Shown: piece by piece, positions 6,226 through 13,666 of the stretch
How the letters are laid out: each line of letters starts with the position of its first letter
Position numbering within the stretch: position 1 is the stretch's first letter
Assembly (NCBI GenBank): GCA_047619485.1
Contig: JBLHKE010000052.1
Span: forward strand, 1 to 18,396
Length of the DNA stretch: 18,396 nt
Direction: 5' to 3'
From: JBLHKE01 sp047619485
Lineage (GTDB): Bacteria > Verrucomicrobiota > Verrucomicrobiia > Verrucomicrobiales > DEV007
The notes under the pieces: model-generated
Databases searched by the model: none
What the model saw: only the letters and a program-made list of their open reading frames with translations
What the model was told of the DNA's origin: nothing
Program-made: the position numbers and the translations under genes

Positions 6226-7304
6226 GGGTGTTGGGGAGTGCCGCAGCTGAGGGAGGCGAGCTAGAGATCGTTCGCCCGCCGCTGGCCCGCGAACTCTCGG
6301 TGGGCGATGCGCTCGACTTGGGTGTTGCGGTCGCTCCGCTGCGCAGCGGGCAGTTGTATGAGTGGCGGCGAGATGGTCAACTCATCGCGCAGACTGTCGT
6401 GCCCCGATTGGAGATTGATCGTATCTCGTTGGCTGACGCCGATGACTACGATGTGATGGTCATGGATCCGAGCGGTAGCGTCGTAAGTTCGGCGGTGCGC
6501 GTTGATGTGATTCCTCCGCTGCCGGGTCGCGAGGCGATTTTTCGTTACCGGGGTGGACCGGCGGAGATCCCGGCGGGTGCTATTTCCGATGAGCGGCTCG
6601 CGGTGCCGGATCACTTTGAGCTTAGCCACGTGCGCGTCACGGTGGATTTGCGGCACGAGGAGACGACCGCGCTGGAGATTTACATCGTCTCTCCTGGCGG
6701 TACGCGCGTGCGGCTTTTCAATGTCAACACGAGACAGGGGGCTGGACTGCGTCAGACTAGCTTCGATGACGAGGCGGGCAGCGTGGCGTTGATCGGAGAT
6801 GCCCAGCCACCATTTACCGGGGTCTTTCTGCCAGGCCGGCCGCTGTCACAGTTGGTTGGGGTGGATCCAGCGGGCTCGTGGCAGCTGCGATTGGAAGACG
6901 CATCTGTGCACGCTGGCGAGTTGCTCGGCTGGACACTCGAACTCCGCGCCCAGTCGGAGCTGGTAAATTTTGCCAACTACCGGAACGCCCTTGGCATCGT
7001 TGATGGTCCGGAGGCGCGGCTGCGCTACAGCTTGGCGAATCCGTCAGCCACTGGCGGCCACAACGGGTTGCGCCTGCTCGGGGTCGAAGCGGGTGAGTTC
7101 GTAGGTGAACACTGGCGTTGGAGCGCGGCCGAGGACGTCGTCTATTCCTACGAGGGCAATGCCCGCGGCGGGTGGTTTCCCGTCGTTCCAACGAGGGTCG
7201 ACATCACCTGTTTTCCCGGTGGGCGCCAGCTGTGGCGCCTGCGCTTTTCGACGGCAGCGCAAGCCAGCGCTATCTTCCGCTTGCGCGCCAATATTGGGAA
7301 CTGA
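6207..7304 (+). CDS. Ig-like plus P-domain, C-terminal fragment
   Basis: The frame is formally open from 6003, but sensible sequence begins at about 6210. An Ig-like domain (about 6258-6520) shows LYEWRRDGQLI, then LADADDYDVMVMDPSG. A proprotein-convertase P (homo B) domain follows (about 6532-6945): FELSHVRVTVDLRHEET, LEIYIVSPGGTRVRLF, GSWQLRLEDASVHAGELLGW. The last 115 residues contain a beta-rich stretch (FANYRNALGI, RLRYSLANPSATGG) that I do not recognise. The stop (7302-7304) is six bases from the stop codon of the convergent gene at 7311, so any terminator must be shared or lie inside the neighbour. Confidence 0.8.
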   Translation, partial: PHPSLLRVLGSAAAEGGELEIVRPPLARELSVGDALDLGVAVAPLRSGQLYEWRRDGQLIAQTVVPRLEIDRISLADADDYDVMVMDPSGSVVSSAVRVDVIPPLPGREAIFRYRGGPAEIPAGAISDERLAVPDHFELSHVRVTVDLRHEETTALEIYIVSPGGTRVRLFNVNTRQGAGLRQTSFDDEAGSVALIGDAQPPFTGVFLPGRPLSQLVGVDPAGSWQLRLEDASVHAGELLGWTLELRAQSELVNFANYRNALGIVDGPEARLRYSLANPSATGGHNGLRLLGVEAGEFVGEHWRWSAAEDVVYSYEGNARGGWFPVVPTRVDITCFPGGRQLWRLRFSTAAQASAIFRLRANIGN

Positions 7305-7310
7305 CAGCGG

Positions 7311-8363
7311 CTATTTTTTCTCGTCCACGGCAGGCTTCTTCTTCTCCTTGACCATGGGTGTGAGCACGAAGAAGGCGCTCCTTTCTTTGACGACGAAGCG
7401 GAAGTCGCGGATTTTCTGTAATCGCACGGGGATCGGCGTGCCGGGATCAAATTCGATCTGCCAGTGCCTCTGTCCGCGCTCGAGGCGATTCGCCTCATCG
7501 CCTGGGATCGGGACGATCTTCGCGCCGATCTCCTGGTTGAACACGATGAGCGAGACGGAGCCGTCGTCCTTCGCATCGACGACTGTGCTGTCGATGTGCC
7601 ACTGCTTGCGATTGCCGCTGTAGACCATTAGGCGCAAGACGGTGGCGCTGGAACCTTTGACCGCATTCGGTAGCGATGCTGGATCGAAGATCCCCGCCCT
7701 GTTGAAGGAATAGCTCGCCTCATCTTTGTAATGCGCCTTGAAGTAGCTATCGAAGCACTCTTTAAATTCCTCCACCCCGGCGAGGTAGCGACCCCGATCG
7801 AAGCGTTTCTCTAGCTCTTTGTAGATCCACTGCGCCTTGTCGTCGAACTCGCGCCCTTTGGCGATCGGCAGGTTGCTGTTCTGGTCCCACCAGATGAAGA
7901 ATGGCACGAAGCACTGCGTCCCGTTCTGGTCTGGCTTTAGTCCATAGGCCTTCGGGTCGATCGGGTGGATGCGCGAGCGGTCGAGCTGTTTCTGGTCGAT
8001 CTCCTTGAACTCGGCCTTGCTCCCTTTTCCGGCACCGCCGAAAGGGTCGTTCGGGTTCGGCTTCACCGGCTTGCGCTCCTGATGAGCCTTCGCCTGTTTG
8101 AACCAGGTGAGCGTCTTGGCATTGAGGTTCTTCGGATCCAGTTTGAAAATTTGGCCACCGCGGTCAGAGGCGACATGGATTACCCCGTCCTTCTCTTGCA
8201 TGAACGAGCCGCGGATGCTCTTGCCATTTTTGCCATGCCAGAAAGTCAGCGCATGCAGGTTCGGCCCCTCAAGCCCTCCGCTGGGAGAGAAGGGGTCGTT
8301 TCTATCTTGGGAAAATGCGACCTGGGAGAGGGCGAGAAGCAAACCGAAAATCAACCGTTTCAT
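7311..8363 (-). CDS. Secreted protein with N-terminal SHD1-like domain, function unknown
   Basis: This 350-residue protein starts at the ATG at 8361-8363 and has a signal peptide (MKRLIFGLLLALSQVAFSQ). Residues about 38-92 (LTFWHGKNGKSIRGSF, then IHVASDRGGQIFKLDPKNL, then LTWFKQA) resemble the SLA1 homology domain 1 fold that is common in secreted proteins of Planctomycetota and Verrucomicrobiota. That assignment rests on pattern only. A proline/lysine linker (about 95-125) leads to a larger C-terminal region (about 130-335) that I do not recognise. That region has few cysteines and many aromatic/charged strands (CFVPFFIWWDQN, RQWHIDSTVVDAKDDG-like). The tail is lysine-rich (KEKKKPAVDEKK). 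It is transcribed alone, convergent with the FG-GAP gene and divergent from the small gene at 8563. Confidence 0.85.
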   Translation of the reverse strand: MKRLIFGLLLALSQVAFSQDRNDPFSPSGGLEGPNLHALTFWHGKNGKSIRGSFMQEKDGVIHVASDRGGQIFKLDPKNLNAKTLTWFKQAKAHQERKPVKPNPNDPFGGAGKGSKAEFKEIDQKQLDRSRIHPIDPKAYGLKPDQNGTQCFVPFFIWWDQNSNLPIAKGREFDDKAQWIYKELEKRFDRGRYLAGVEEFKECFDSYFKAHYKDEASYSFNRAGIFDPASLPNAVKGSSATVLRLMVYSGNRKQWHIDSTVVDAKDDGSVSLIVFNQEIGAKIVPIPGDEANRLERGQRHWQIEFDPGTPIPVRLQKIRDFRFVVKERSAFFVLTPMVKEKKKPAVDEKK

Positions 8364-8410
8364 GGCGCGATGGTAGGTGGGAAGAAGTGGGCTTACAACC
8401 TTGGAAGTAT

Positions 8411-8477
8411 CCCGAAACCCCTAGTTCTATCGGGTGGCGTCTGTGTGCAGCGTTACAAACGGGCACGGATCTTGTAA
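8411..8477. promoter_or_regulatory. Two inverted repeats in the divergent intergenic region
   Basis: The 199-bp gap 8364-8562 lies between divergent genes. It contains CCCGA (8411-8415) with TCGGG (8430-8434), spacer 14, and TTACAA (8453-8458) with TTGTAA (8472-8477), spacer 13. Both are perfect dyads of operator-like spacing. No regulator gene is adjacent, and dyads this short can occur by chance, so a regulatory role is only a suggestion. Confidence 0.3.
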
Positions 8478-8562
8478 TGGCTGAACCCCATGGCGAAGCT
8501 AGGATATGAACGTCGGCGCCACTGGGGTTGTCGATACTAATAACCATAGGAGAATCAATTAT

Positions 8563-8934
8563 ATGAGCAACGAACCATTTGTAGAAAACGAAAACGAACG
8601 CAGGGCTGACGGGGAGCAAAAAGATCCCTGTGAGGAGATTTTCGACAGCGTCAAAAATGCCTTCAAGAGCGGTACGGACGAAGCGAAGAAGCAGGCAGAG
8701 AAGACGGCACCAAAAATCAAAACGGCGATCGGCAAGGCGGCTTACAAATTGTCATTCGGCGCTGCCTACGGCAGCAGCTTCGGGCTGGCGATGTTGAAGG
8801 AATTCGTGCCAGACGTGCTGAAGGATGGCTCGGCGGAAGGGTTCGATGCCGGAAAGACGGCTGCGGAGCGCGCCATGACCCCGAAGGAAAATACCGAGTC
8901 CGGGGTATTCGATGTCGACTACTCGGTGAGCTAG
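8563..8934 (+). CDS. Small charged/amphipathic protein of unknown function
   Basis: The start is the ATG at 8563, because AGGAGA at 8548-8553 sits nine bases upstream and is the clearest Shine-Dalgarno in the window; the frame is open further upstream. The 123-residue product has a hydrophilic acidic N-terminus (about 1-25). A long amphipathic helix rich in Lys/Glu/Ala follows (about 26-60: VKNAFKSGTDEAKKQAEKTA). Next is a glycine/alanine segment (about 62-80: LSFGAAYGSSFGLAMLKEF) that could touch a membrane, then a second helix (DGSAEGFDAGKTAAERA). It has no signal peptide and no true transmembrane helix. I do not recognise the family. The pattern recalls small stress- or membrane-associated helical proteins, which is weak inference. 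Confidence 0.8.
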   Translation: MSNEPFVENENERRADGEQKDPCEEIFDSVKNAFKSGTDEAKKQAEKTAPKIKTAIGKAAYKLSFGAAYGSSFGLAMLKEFVPDVLKDGSAEGFDAGKTAAERAMTPKENTESGVFDVDYSVS

Positions 8935-9181
8935 CCCGAATCGCAGTAATTGAAGGGCACCTATCGGCAAGTTTGGAGGATATCCCCCAAGCGAAGCTTC
9001 CGCGGATCTTCGCCCCGGAATCATCTCAAGTGTGTGAGTAAGGCGAGGGGGAGTGGGGAGAGCATGTCTGAGCCAGGGTTTCTGGGGGGCCTTGGGGATG
9101 GCGGGTGCCCCCTCGCTATTTTCTCACCGGTTTTTCGGAGCGCTTGAAAGGAGCAGCTGATCGCTCGCGTATCCCTTGGCG

Positions 9182-9868
9182 ATGCGATTTCTCAGCCTGC
9201 TCCTATTTCCTTTCAAGTTTTACCGTCGTCACTGGAAGCTGGCGACACCGTTGCTGCTGGCGGCAGCGATCGGTTTGCCGGTTCTCTGTGATCGCCACAT
9301 TGCATCGGTGGCCGGCGGCAGGTGCCACACGGATCTGGCGCAGGTGGAGGGGCGCCGGGTGGCGCTGTTGCTCGGGACGGCGCGCGAATACTACGGGCGG
9401 TCGAATGTGTTCTATACCCGGCGAATCGAGGCGGCGGCGGCACTCTATCACGCAGGCAAAGTCCGCGGCATCCTCGTCAGTGGTGACAACGGTCACAGCG
9501 ACTATGATGAACCGACTGACATGAAGGAAGACCTGGTGGCCGCAGGGGTGCCTGCCGAGTTCATCACGCTCGACTACGCTGGCTTCCGCACCCGGGATTC
9601 GCTGGTGCGTGCGACGCAGATCTTCGGGCAGACCGACCTGATCATCGTGACGCAGCGCTTCCATGCCGAGCGCGCGTTGTTCATCGCGGAGGAACAGGGA
9701 ATCGAGGCGAGTGCCTTCATCGCGGCGGATCCAGTGTCGCGGGTGTCGAATACGAAAGTGCGTTTGAGAGAAGTCTTCGCGCGGAGCCTCGCGGTGGTGG
9801 ATGCGCTGGTGGACACGCCACCGAAGTTCCTCGGTGAGCGCGAGCAGGTGGCGCTCAGCGCACGCTAG
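9182..9868 (+). CDS. sanA: SanA/YdcF-type (DUF218) membrane-anchored protein
   Basis: This 228-residue protein has an N-terminal membrane anchor (about 20-37: LATPLLLAAAIGLPVL) preceded by basic residues. The DUF218 domain faces outward: VALLLGTAREYYG, then YTRRIEAAAALYHAGKV, ILVSGDNG, DMKEDLVAAGVPAEFITLDY, AGFRTRDSLVRA and IIVTQRFHAERALFIAEE. These closely follow E. coli SanA as I recall it (SGDN, LDYAGFRT, ITQRFHCERALFIA). SanA affects the envelope barrier to vancomycin at high temperature; its enzymatic activity is not established. ATG 9182 is chosen over a TTG at 9176. AAAGGAG at 9147-9153 is too far away to decide the start. It is downstream of, and probably independent from, the gene at 8563. 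Confidence 0.93.
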   Translation: MRFLSLLLFPFKFYRRHWKLATPLLLAAAIGLPVLCDRHIASVAGGRCHTDLAQVEGRRVALLLGTAREYYGRSNVFYTRRIEAAAALYHAGKVRGILVSGDNGHSDYDEPTDMKEDLVAAGVPAEFITLDYAGFRTRDSLVRATQIFGQTDLIIVTQRFHAERALFIAEEQGIEASAFIAADPVSRVSNTKVRLREVFARSLAVVDALVDTPPKFLGEREQVALSAR

Positions 9869-10097
9869 GTCGCGGGTTAGCACGACATGCACGCCCTCAA
9901 GCGCAAGGGTGCCAGAGCGCTGTGCTGTGGCGCCAAGGTCGGACGCAAGACATTGATTTTCCGGCATCGTGCATCCATCAACTTTGGATTCTGGGGAGAA
10001 CCGAAGCGCCTCGGCGTCTACTGCATCAGCCGGGAAAAGGCGAACTTAGACGTCCAGATCATGGAGATGAGTGGGAAGCCGGTGGTTTCGCTGCTGT
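9869..10097. other. Convergent intergenic region without recognisable gene
   Basis: The 229 bases lie between the stop of the SanA-type gene and the stop of the minus-strand VWA gene. A 75-codon plus-strand frame from 9887 crosses it, but it has no ribosome site, an unremarkable composition, and runs into the antisense of the VWA gene. No terminator hairpin with a T-run was found. Confidence 0.5.
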
Positions 10098-13000
10098 CTA
10101 CCTCGAGTTCTTGAATTGGATGTCCTCCGATCTGCTCTTCTTGATGAAACTCTCGGATCCGACGGCCTTGGCGAGCAGCTTGGCGCTGTGCTTGCCATCC
10201 TTCAGGTAGGTTTCCCACTCGGCCGCGGTCAGGGTGAATGGCCCCGTGTAGGGAGTTGCGAGCGCCTCATCTTGCCCGTCGAACCACCACACCAGGCTGG
10301 AAAAACTCGCCGAGTTTCGATCAGTCAGCGTCACGGTGATCGTGTCGATACTGGGTGAGAAATCTTGCCCGGAGACGCGGATGGACGGCCGGTCGAGCTG
10401 GATGCTCTCGGCCTCGTAGAGGTGGGTATCGACCGCGCTGTCGCGATAGTCCTTGTCGCCGTTGCCGGCCTTCACGTAGAAACTGATCTCGGTGTCCCAG
10501 GTCACACTGATGGGGGTCTCGTATTTTCTGAATTTCCCGCCATTAAGGGAGTAATTGAGTTGGCCGCTAGCGTTTGGGTTCAGCAGGGTCACGGTGAAGG
10601 GGAACTCGGTGTAGTCGAATTCGTCCCCCTTCGGTGAGGCGCTCGGGCGGTTGAGCGGATCCTTTTTCAACTGCTGGAGAAAGGCGCTTGTCTTGTTCTC
10701 GATCTCCTTATCTTCTATCGTGCTGTTCGTCACAAAGGTCTGTTTGCCCAGCGTGCGGGTGAAGATCGCAACGTCTTTCAAGGCTTCTCCGGCGAAGTTG
10801 TTCCAGTCGGAAGCGGCGAGGGTGAACGGTCTCGTGTAAGGCGTCGCGTCGGCCTCGGACTGGGTTCCGAACCAGTAGATCACGCTGGTGAGGCCGGTCG
10901 GGTTGTTGTTGGTCAAAGTCACGGTGATCTCCGGAGTGGTATCAGTGAAGGTAGTCGCAGAGAGCGCGATGGCAGGCCTTTGCGATCTGTATTCATTGAC
11001 GTAGTAGGTCTCTGAAACGATCGAACTCGGTGCCCAGGACTGATCCGACGAGTCGCAGTAGGCTGTCACCTCCTCGTCGTAGCCGACGCTGAAGGGGGCG
11101 GAGTAGACGGCAAACGCACCGCCGTTGATCGAATAGCGGATGAGCGAACTCGGTTCGGAATTTGGGTTGATCAGCGCCATGGCGAGCGGGAAATCGTCAT
11201 GGTTGAAGTCGTTGCCCCTGATCGAGAAGCGCGGCTCATCGAGTGTGCCTGCCGATCCAGGTTTTGAGACGAAGCGGTAACTGCCGCCGGTCATCGTCGC
11301 CAGTTGCTGCAGCGGTGCCTGGCTCTGGAAGTTGCCGATGCCGATGGTGTCGACTCGGATGCCGAGTGCGACCAGAGCATCGACCTCGTCTAAGTAGTTC
11401 TGCTTGTTCGGTCGGCCATCGGATAGGAAGACGATCTGTTTCGGGGGAGCGGTGACGGTGAGCGGGCGATCGGTGATGGAGATCGCATGGCGCAAGCCGA
11501 TCTCGTAGTTCGTGGAACCCCGGGCATGCAGGTCGACTAGGGCGTCGCGCACTGACTGCTTGTTCGCTGCCGTGGCGGGTTTTAGAACAGTGTCGCCATC
11601 ACTCCAGTGGATCCCACCGTTGAAGGTGACCACATTAAACTTCTGATACGCTGCCAAGGAATCCACTGTATCGATCACCTCCTGAATCACGCGCTCGAAG
11701 CGGTTCAAGTTGCCGGTGAAATGGGCGTTCATCGAACCTGACGCGTCGATCACGATGAGAACCTCTGGCTCCAAGGGAAGGTCGAAAAATTCGACGATTT
11801 CGACAGCCTTCGTTGCCAACTCGCTGGGGAGGAACCACTGCTTGTAGATCAATGGGGCGTAGACCCGGGCGCTCACGAGTATGTCGGGGGGGATCTGGAA
11901 AGTGCCGGTGTAGGGGATGCCGCGGACGGGCTCCCCGTCGGGGGCGATCCCCGGGTCGCTGCCGTCCGTTGTGTAGAAGATACGCGCGCCCAATGGCATG
12001 TTCCCAAGATCCGTCTGCAGCGAGATCGTCGCATCATAGACTGGTGGGACGTATTCGATAGCGTTTGGTCTTAGATCGATGACTGGGGCGGGGAGTGCAA
12101 TCCTAGTGGCGATGATGGATCTGGTCACCGGGTCCGAATCGGTGACGATCGCGCTATTTTTACTCTGGGCGTAGACGTTCACATCGATGGTGTCACCCGA
12201 CCCCCAATTGCCGAGCCAGACCGGGATCTCTTGACCTGGGAAACCTCCTGAGAACGATGCCCCAACCGTGGCACCCGAACCGGCTGGAGAAGACCCGTCC
12301 GAGGACCAGCGGATCTCGAACACGTTGGAATTGATAAACACATCCGGGATGGAGTTGCCATTGACGAGGGTTGAGATGCCGGGGGACACGTGCACTTGAG
12401 GAGGGTAGCTACCGGGCTCGAGTGCCCCACCGAGGGTGACATAGTTGTAGATCGTGTTGGTAAACTCGACATCGATCTTGAGCTTGACCGGGGTGGTCGA
12501 GTAGCGGTCCATCTTCATCGAGCTGTCCACCCAAGAGATGGGGTTGAGGGTGATAGACTGCGTCTCCAATTTGCTTCCCGGGGTCAGTGGGATCGGGTCG
12601 GTGTAATTCTCCCAGATTCCAGGGATGATCGAGTAGCGTAATGTGGAGGAACCTTGCGGATTCGGGTTACTCAAGGTCACTGTCATACCCTCGTAGTCAG
12701 TAAGGGCATAGATGTCGCCTGGGAGCGAAAGGGTTGGAGGATCGAGTTCCAGTGGGTCGGAAAAACCGGACGGTGATTGTCCGATTAGTTTGTCCGGGCC
12801 CGAGGACTCGGCGTGGAAGTTGCGAAAATCCCAAATCCATTTGCTGTCGCCCTTCTTCGAATATGCGACTGTCAAGTTCCGCTCGTGCTCGTGCTCGGTA
12901 TCGTCAGCGGCTCTGGACTCGTCGAGGACGAACTTTTTAATACCGCTTGCACCGTTGAAACGGATGATGAACCTCTTCCGACTCGCATCCCAAATCGCTC

Positions 13001-13370
13001 GTGGGCTGTCACTTTTCTCTTCGGAGAGAGGTAGGTCGACGGTAGCGATCCGTGGGTCGAGCAATCCCGCGCGAACCCCGACGAGTTGGTCTGACTGATC
13101 GTCTTCGACTCGCGATTTGACTCGCTCGAGAACGTCTGCTGCGGTGTCCGCGCCCTCCAGGGTTCCGCCATTGGCGATAAAGGTCGAGACTGCTGCATTG
13201 ATGACTGCCACGTCTTGGACGAGCTTGCGATCTTGGGTTGCCTTTGATGTGCCTGTGATGAGGCTGATTGCAGCAGTGGTAAGAATCCCAATGACGGCTA
13301 CCGCCATGAGAACTTCGGTTAGAGAGAATGCGAATCGCTTTAAAGAGCAGGTGCGTGCAATGTTGAGCAT
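10098..13370 (-). CDS. Prepilin-type N-terminus fused to VWA domain with duplicated C-terminal module
   Basis: The start is the ATG at 13368-13370 (1090 residues); a TTG lies two codons upstream. A type IV prepilin-like signal comes first: basic leader, then FSLTEVLMAVAVIGILTTAAISLI with the conserved Glu at +5, although Ala rather than Gly precedes the cleaved Phe. A pseudopilin-like stretch follows to about residue 110, then chitobiase-type beta regions (FYTTDGSDP near 467). A von Willebrand A domain spans about 535-710 with an intact MIDAS: DASGS at 542-546, Thr at 620 in GSTNYE, and Asp at 651 in LSDGRPN. The last 380 residues are two copies of a module of about 180 residues, from about 710 and 906. 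Expected location is the inner membrane or a pilus-like surface fibre assembled by type IV pilus machinery, with metal-dependent adhesion. No pilus genes are nearby, and the role is inferred. Confidence 0.9.
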   Translation of the reverse strand: MLNIARTCSLKRFAFSLTEVLMAVAVIGILTTAAISLITGTSKATQDRKLVQDVAVINAAVSTFIANGGTLEGADTAADVLERVKSRVEDDQSDQLVGVRAGLLDPRIATVDLPLSEEKSDSPRAIWDASRKRFIIRFNGASGIKKFVLDESRAADDTEHEHERNLTVAYSKKGDSKWIWDFRNFHAESSGPDKLIGQSPSGFSDPLELDPPTLSLPGDIYALTDYEGMTVTLSNPNPQGSSTLRYSIIPGIWENYTDPIPLTPGSKLETQSITLNPISWVDSSMKMDRYSTTPVKLKIDVEFTNTIYNYVTLGGALEPGSYPPQVHVSPGISTLVNGNSIPDVFINSNVFEIRWSSDGSSPAGSGATVGASFSGGFPGQEIPVWLGNWGSGDTIDVNVYAQSKNSAIVTDSDPVTRSIIATRIALPAPVIDLRPNAIEYVPPVYDATISLQTDLGNMPLGARIFYTTDGSDPGIAPDGEPVRGIPYTGTFQIPPDILVSARVYAPLIYKQWFLPSELATKAVEIVEFFDLPLEPEVLIVIDASGSMNAHFTGNLNRFERVIQEVIDTVDSLAAYQKFNVVTFNGGIHWSDGDTVLKPATAANKQSVRDALVDLHARGSTNYEIGLRHAISITDRPLTVTAPPKQIVFLSDGRPNKQNYLDEVDALVALGIRVDTIGIGNFQSQAPLQQLATMTGGSYRFVSKPGSAGTLDEPRFSIRGNDFNHDDFPLAMALINPNSEPSSLIRYSINGGAFAVYSAPFSVGYDEEVTAYCDSSDQSWAPSSIVSETYYVNEYRSQRPAIALSATTFTDTTPEITVTLTNNNPTGLTSVIYWFGTQSEADATPYTRPFTLAASDWNNFAGEALKDVAIFTRTLGKQTFVTNSTIEDKEIENKTSAFLQQLKKDPLNRPSASPKGDEFDYTEFPFTVTLLNPNASGQLNYSLNGGKFRKYETPISVTWDTEISFYVKAGNGDKDYRDSAVDTHLYEAESIQLDRPSIRVSGQDFSPSIDTITVTLTDRNSASFSSLVWWFDGQDEALATPYTGPFTLTAAEWETYLKDGKHSAKLLAKAVGSESFIKKSRSEDIQFKNSR

Positions 13371-13440
13371 TATCAATAATATTCGAATTTCAACTAAATA
13401 AAAGAATTTTTATAATTTTTATAAAAATAATAATATTGAG
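13371..13440 (-). promoter_or_regulatory. AT-rich upstream region of the prepilin-VWA gene
   Basis: The stretch is nearly all A/T (for example TTTTTATAAAAATTATAAAA on the minus strand, about 13405-13428), in sharp contrast to the GC-rich genes around it. Several -10-like TATAAA/TATAAT-like hexamers overlap, so the exact promoter cannot be chosen. There is no Shine-Dalgarno in front of the ATG at 13370. Confidence 0.45.
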
Positions 13441-13648
13441 AGCCGAGTAGCTCGCTTTGATGGAATAACTGCTTCTTAGTGAGTATTTCCCAGCAATCCA
13501 TCGTCGACGTGGCATCGGGCATCGTTACCTCCGCGACAACTGACAACACAACTGGTAAGCGAGGTCTGAGCCTTCTTCTGGTTTCCTACTTGGCCTTGGC
13601 GGGCTCGCGTTGATCTTGCACCGTCGCAGGTAAGGGGGGGCAACCCTG
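13441..13648. other. Intergenic region with nothing recognised
   Basis: No frame with protein-like composition, no tRNA-like cloverleaf and no long repeat was seen. It separates the glucosidase gene (its 3' end at 13667) from the promoter region of the VWA gene. Confidence 0.5.
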
Positions 13649-13665
13649 TTCGATTTCCAATCGAA
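13649..13665. repeat. Palindromic hairpin repeat, copy 2
   Basis: TTCGATT-TCC-AATCGAA is a perfect 7-bp stem with a 3-base loop. It begins, in the sense of the minus strand, two bases after the stop codon of the GH63-type gene (TAA, 13667-13669). It shares the core plus the flank GAAGTTAC with the hairpin at 2726-2745. Its position suggests a transcript-end or RNA-stability hairpin, but no U-run follows (minus strand continues CAGGGTTGCC). Confidence 0.5.
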
Positions 13666-13666
13666 G

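Larger units (their letters stand above)
4112..7304 (+). pseudogene. Secreted FG-GAP / lamin-tail / Ig-like / P-domain protein, split by two frameshifts
   Basis: Three consecutive frames make sense only as one protein of about 1060 residues. The frame changes by -1 near 5561-5570 and again near 6200-6222. The first junction is a T5C3 run: one more base there would read ...AAFFPAGVIGEN... through the break. Domain order is signal peptide, nine Ca-binding-type FG-GAP/VCBS motifs, lamin-tail domain, Ig-like domain, proprotein-convertase P domain, and a C-terminal region of unknown type. Such proteins are exported and bind surfaces or polysaccharides. The coding quality of all three parts is good, so a recent mutation or two base-calling errors are more likely than an old pseudogene. 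The three parts are listed separately below. Confidence 0.75.

Noticed and set aside
8953..8975. GGGCACCTATCGG string resembling the MITE end
   Set aside because: Only the first eight bases match, and there is no inverted partner or flanking duplication nearby.
8950..9147. 65-codon frame between the small gene and the SanA-type gene
   Set aside because: Weak start, basic unstructured composition, no ribosome site.
9887..10114. 75-codon frame after the SanA-type gene
   Set aside because: No ribosome site, and it overlaps the end of the VWA gene antisense; nothing recognisable.
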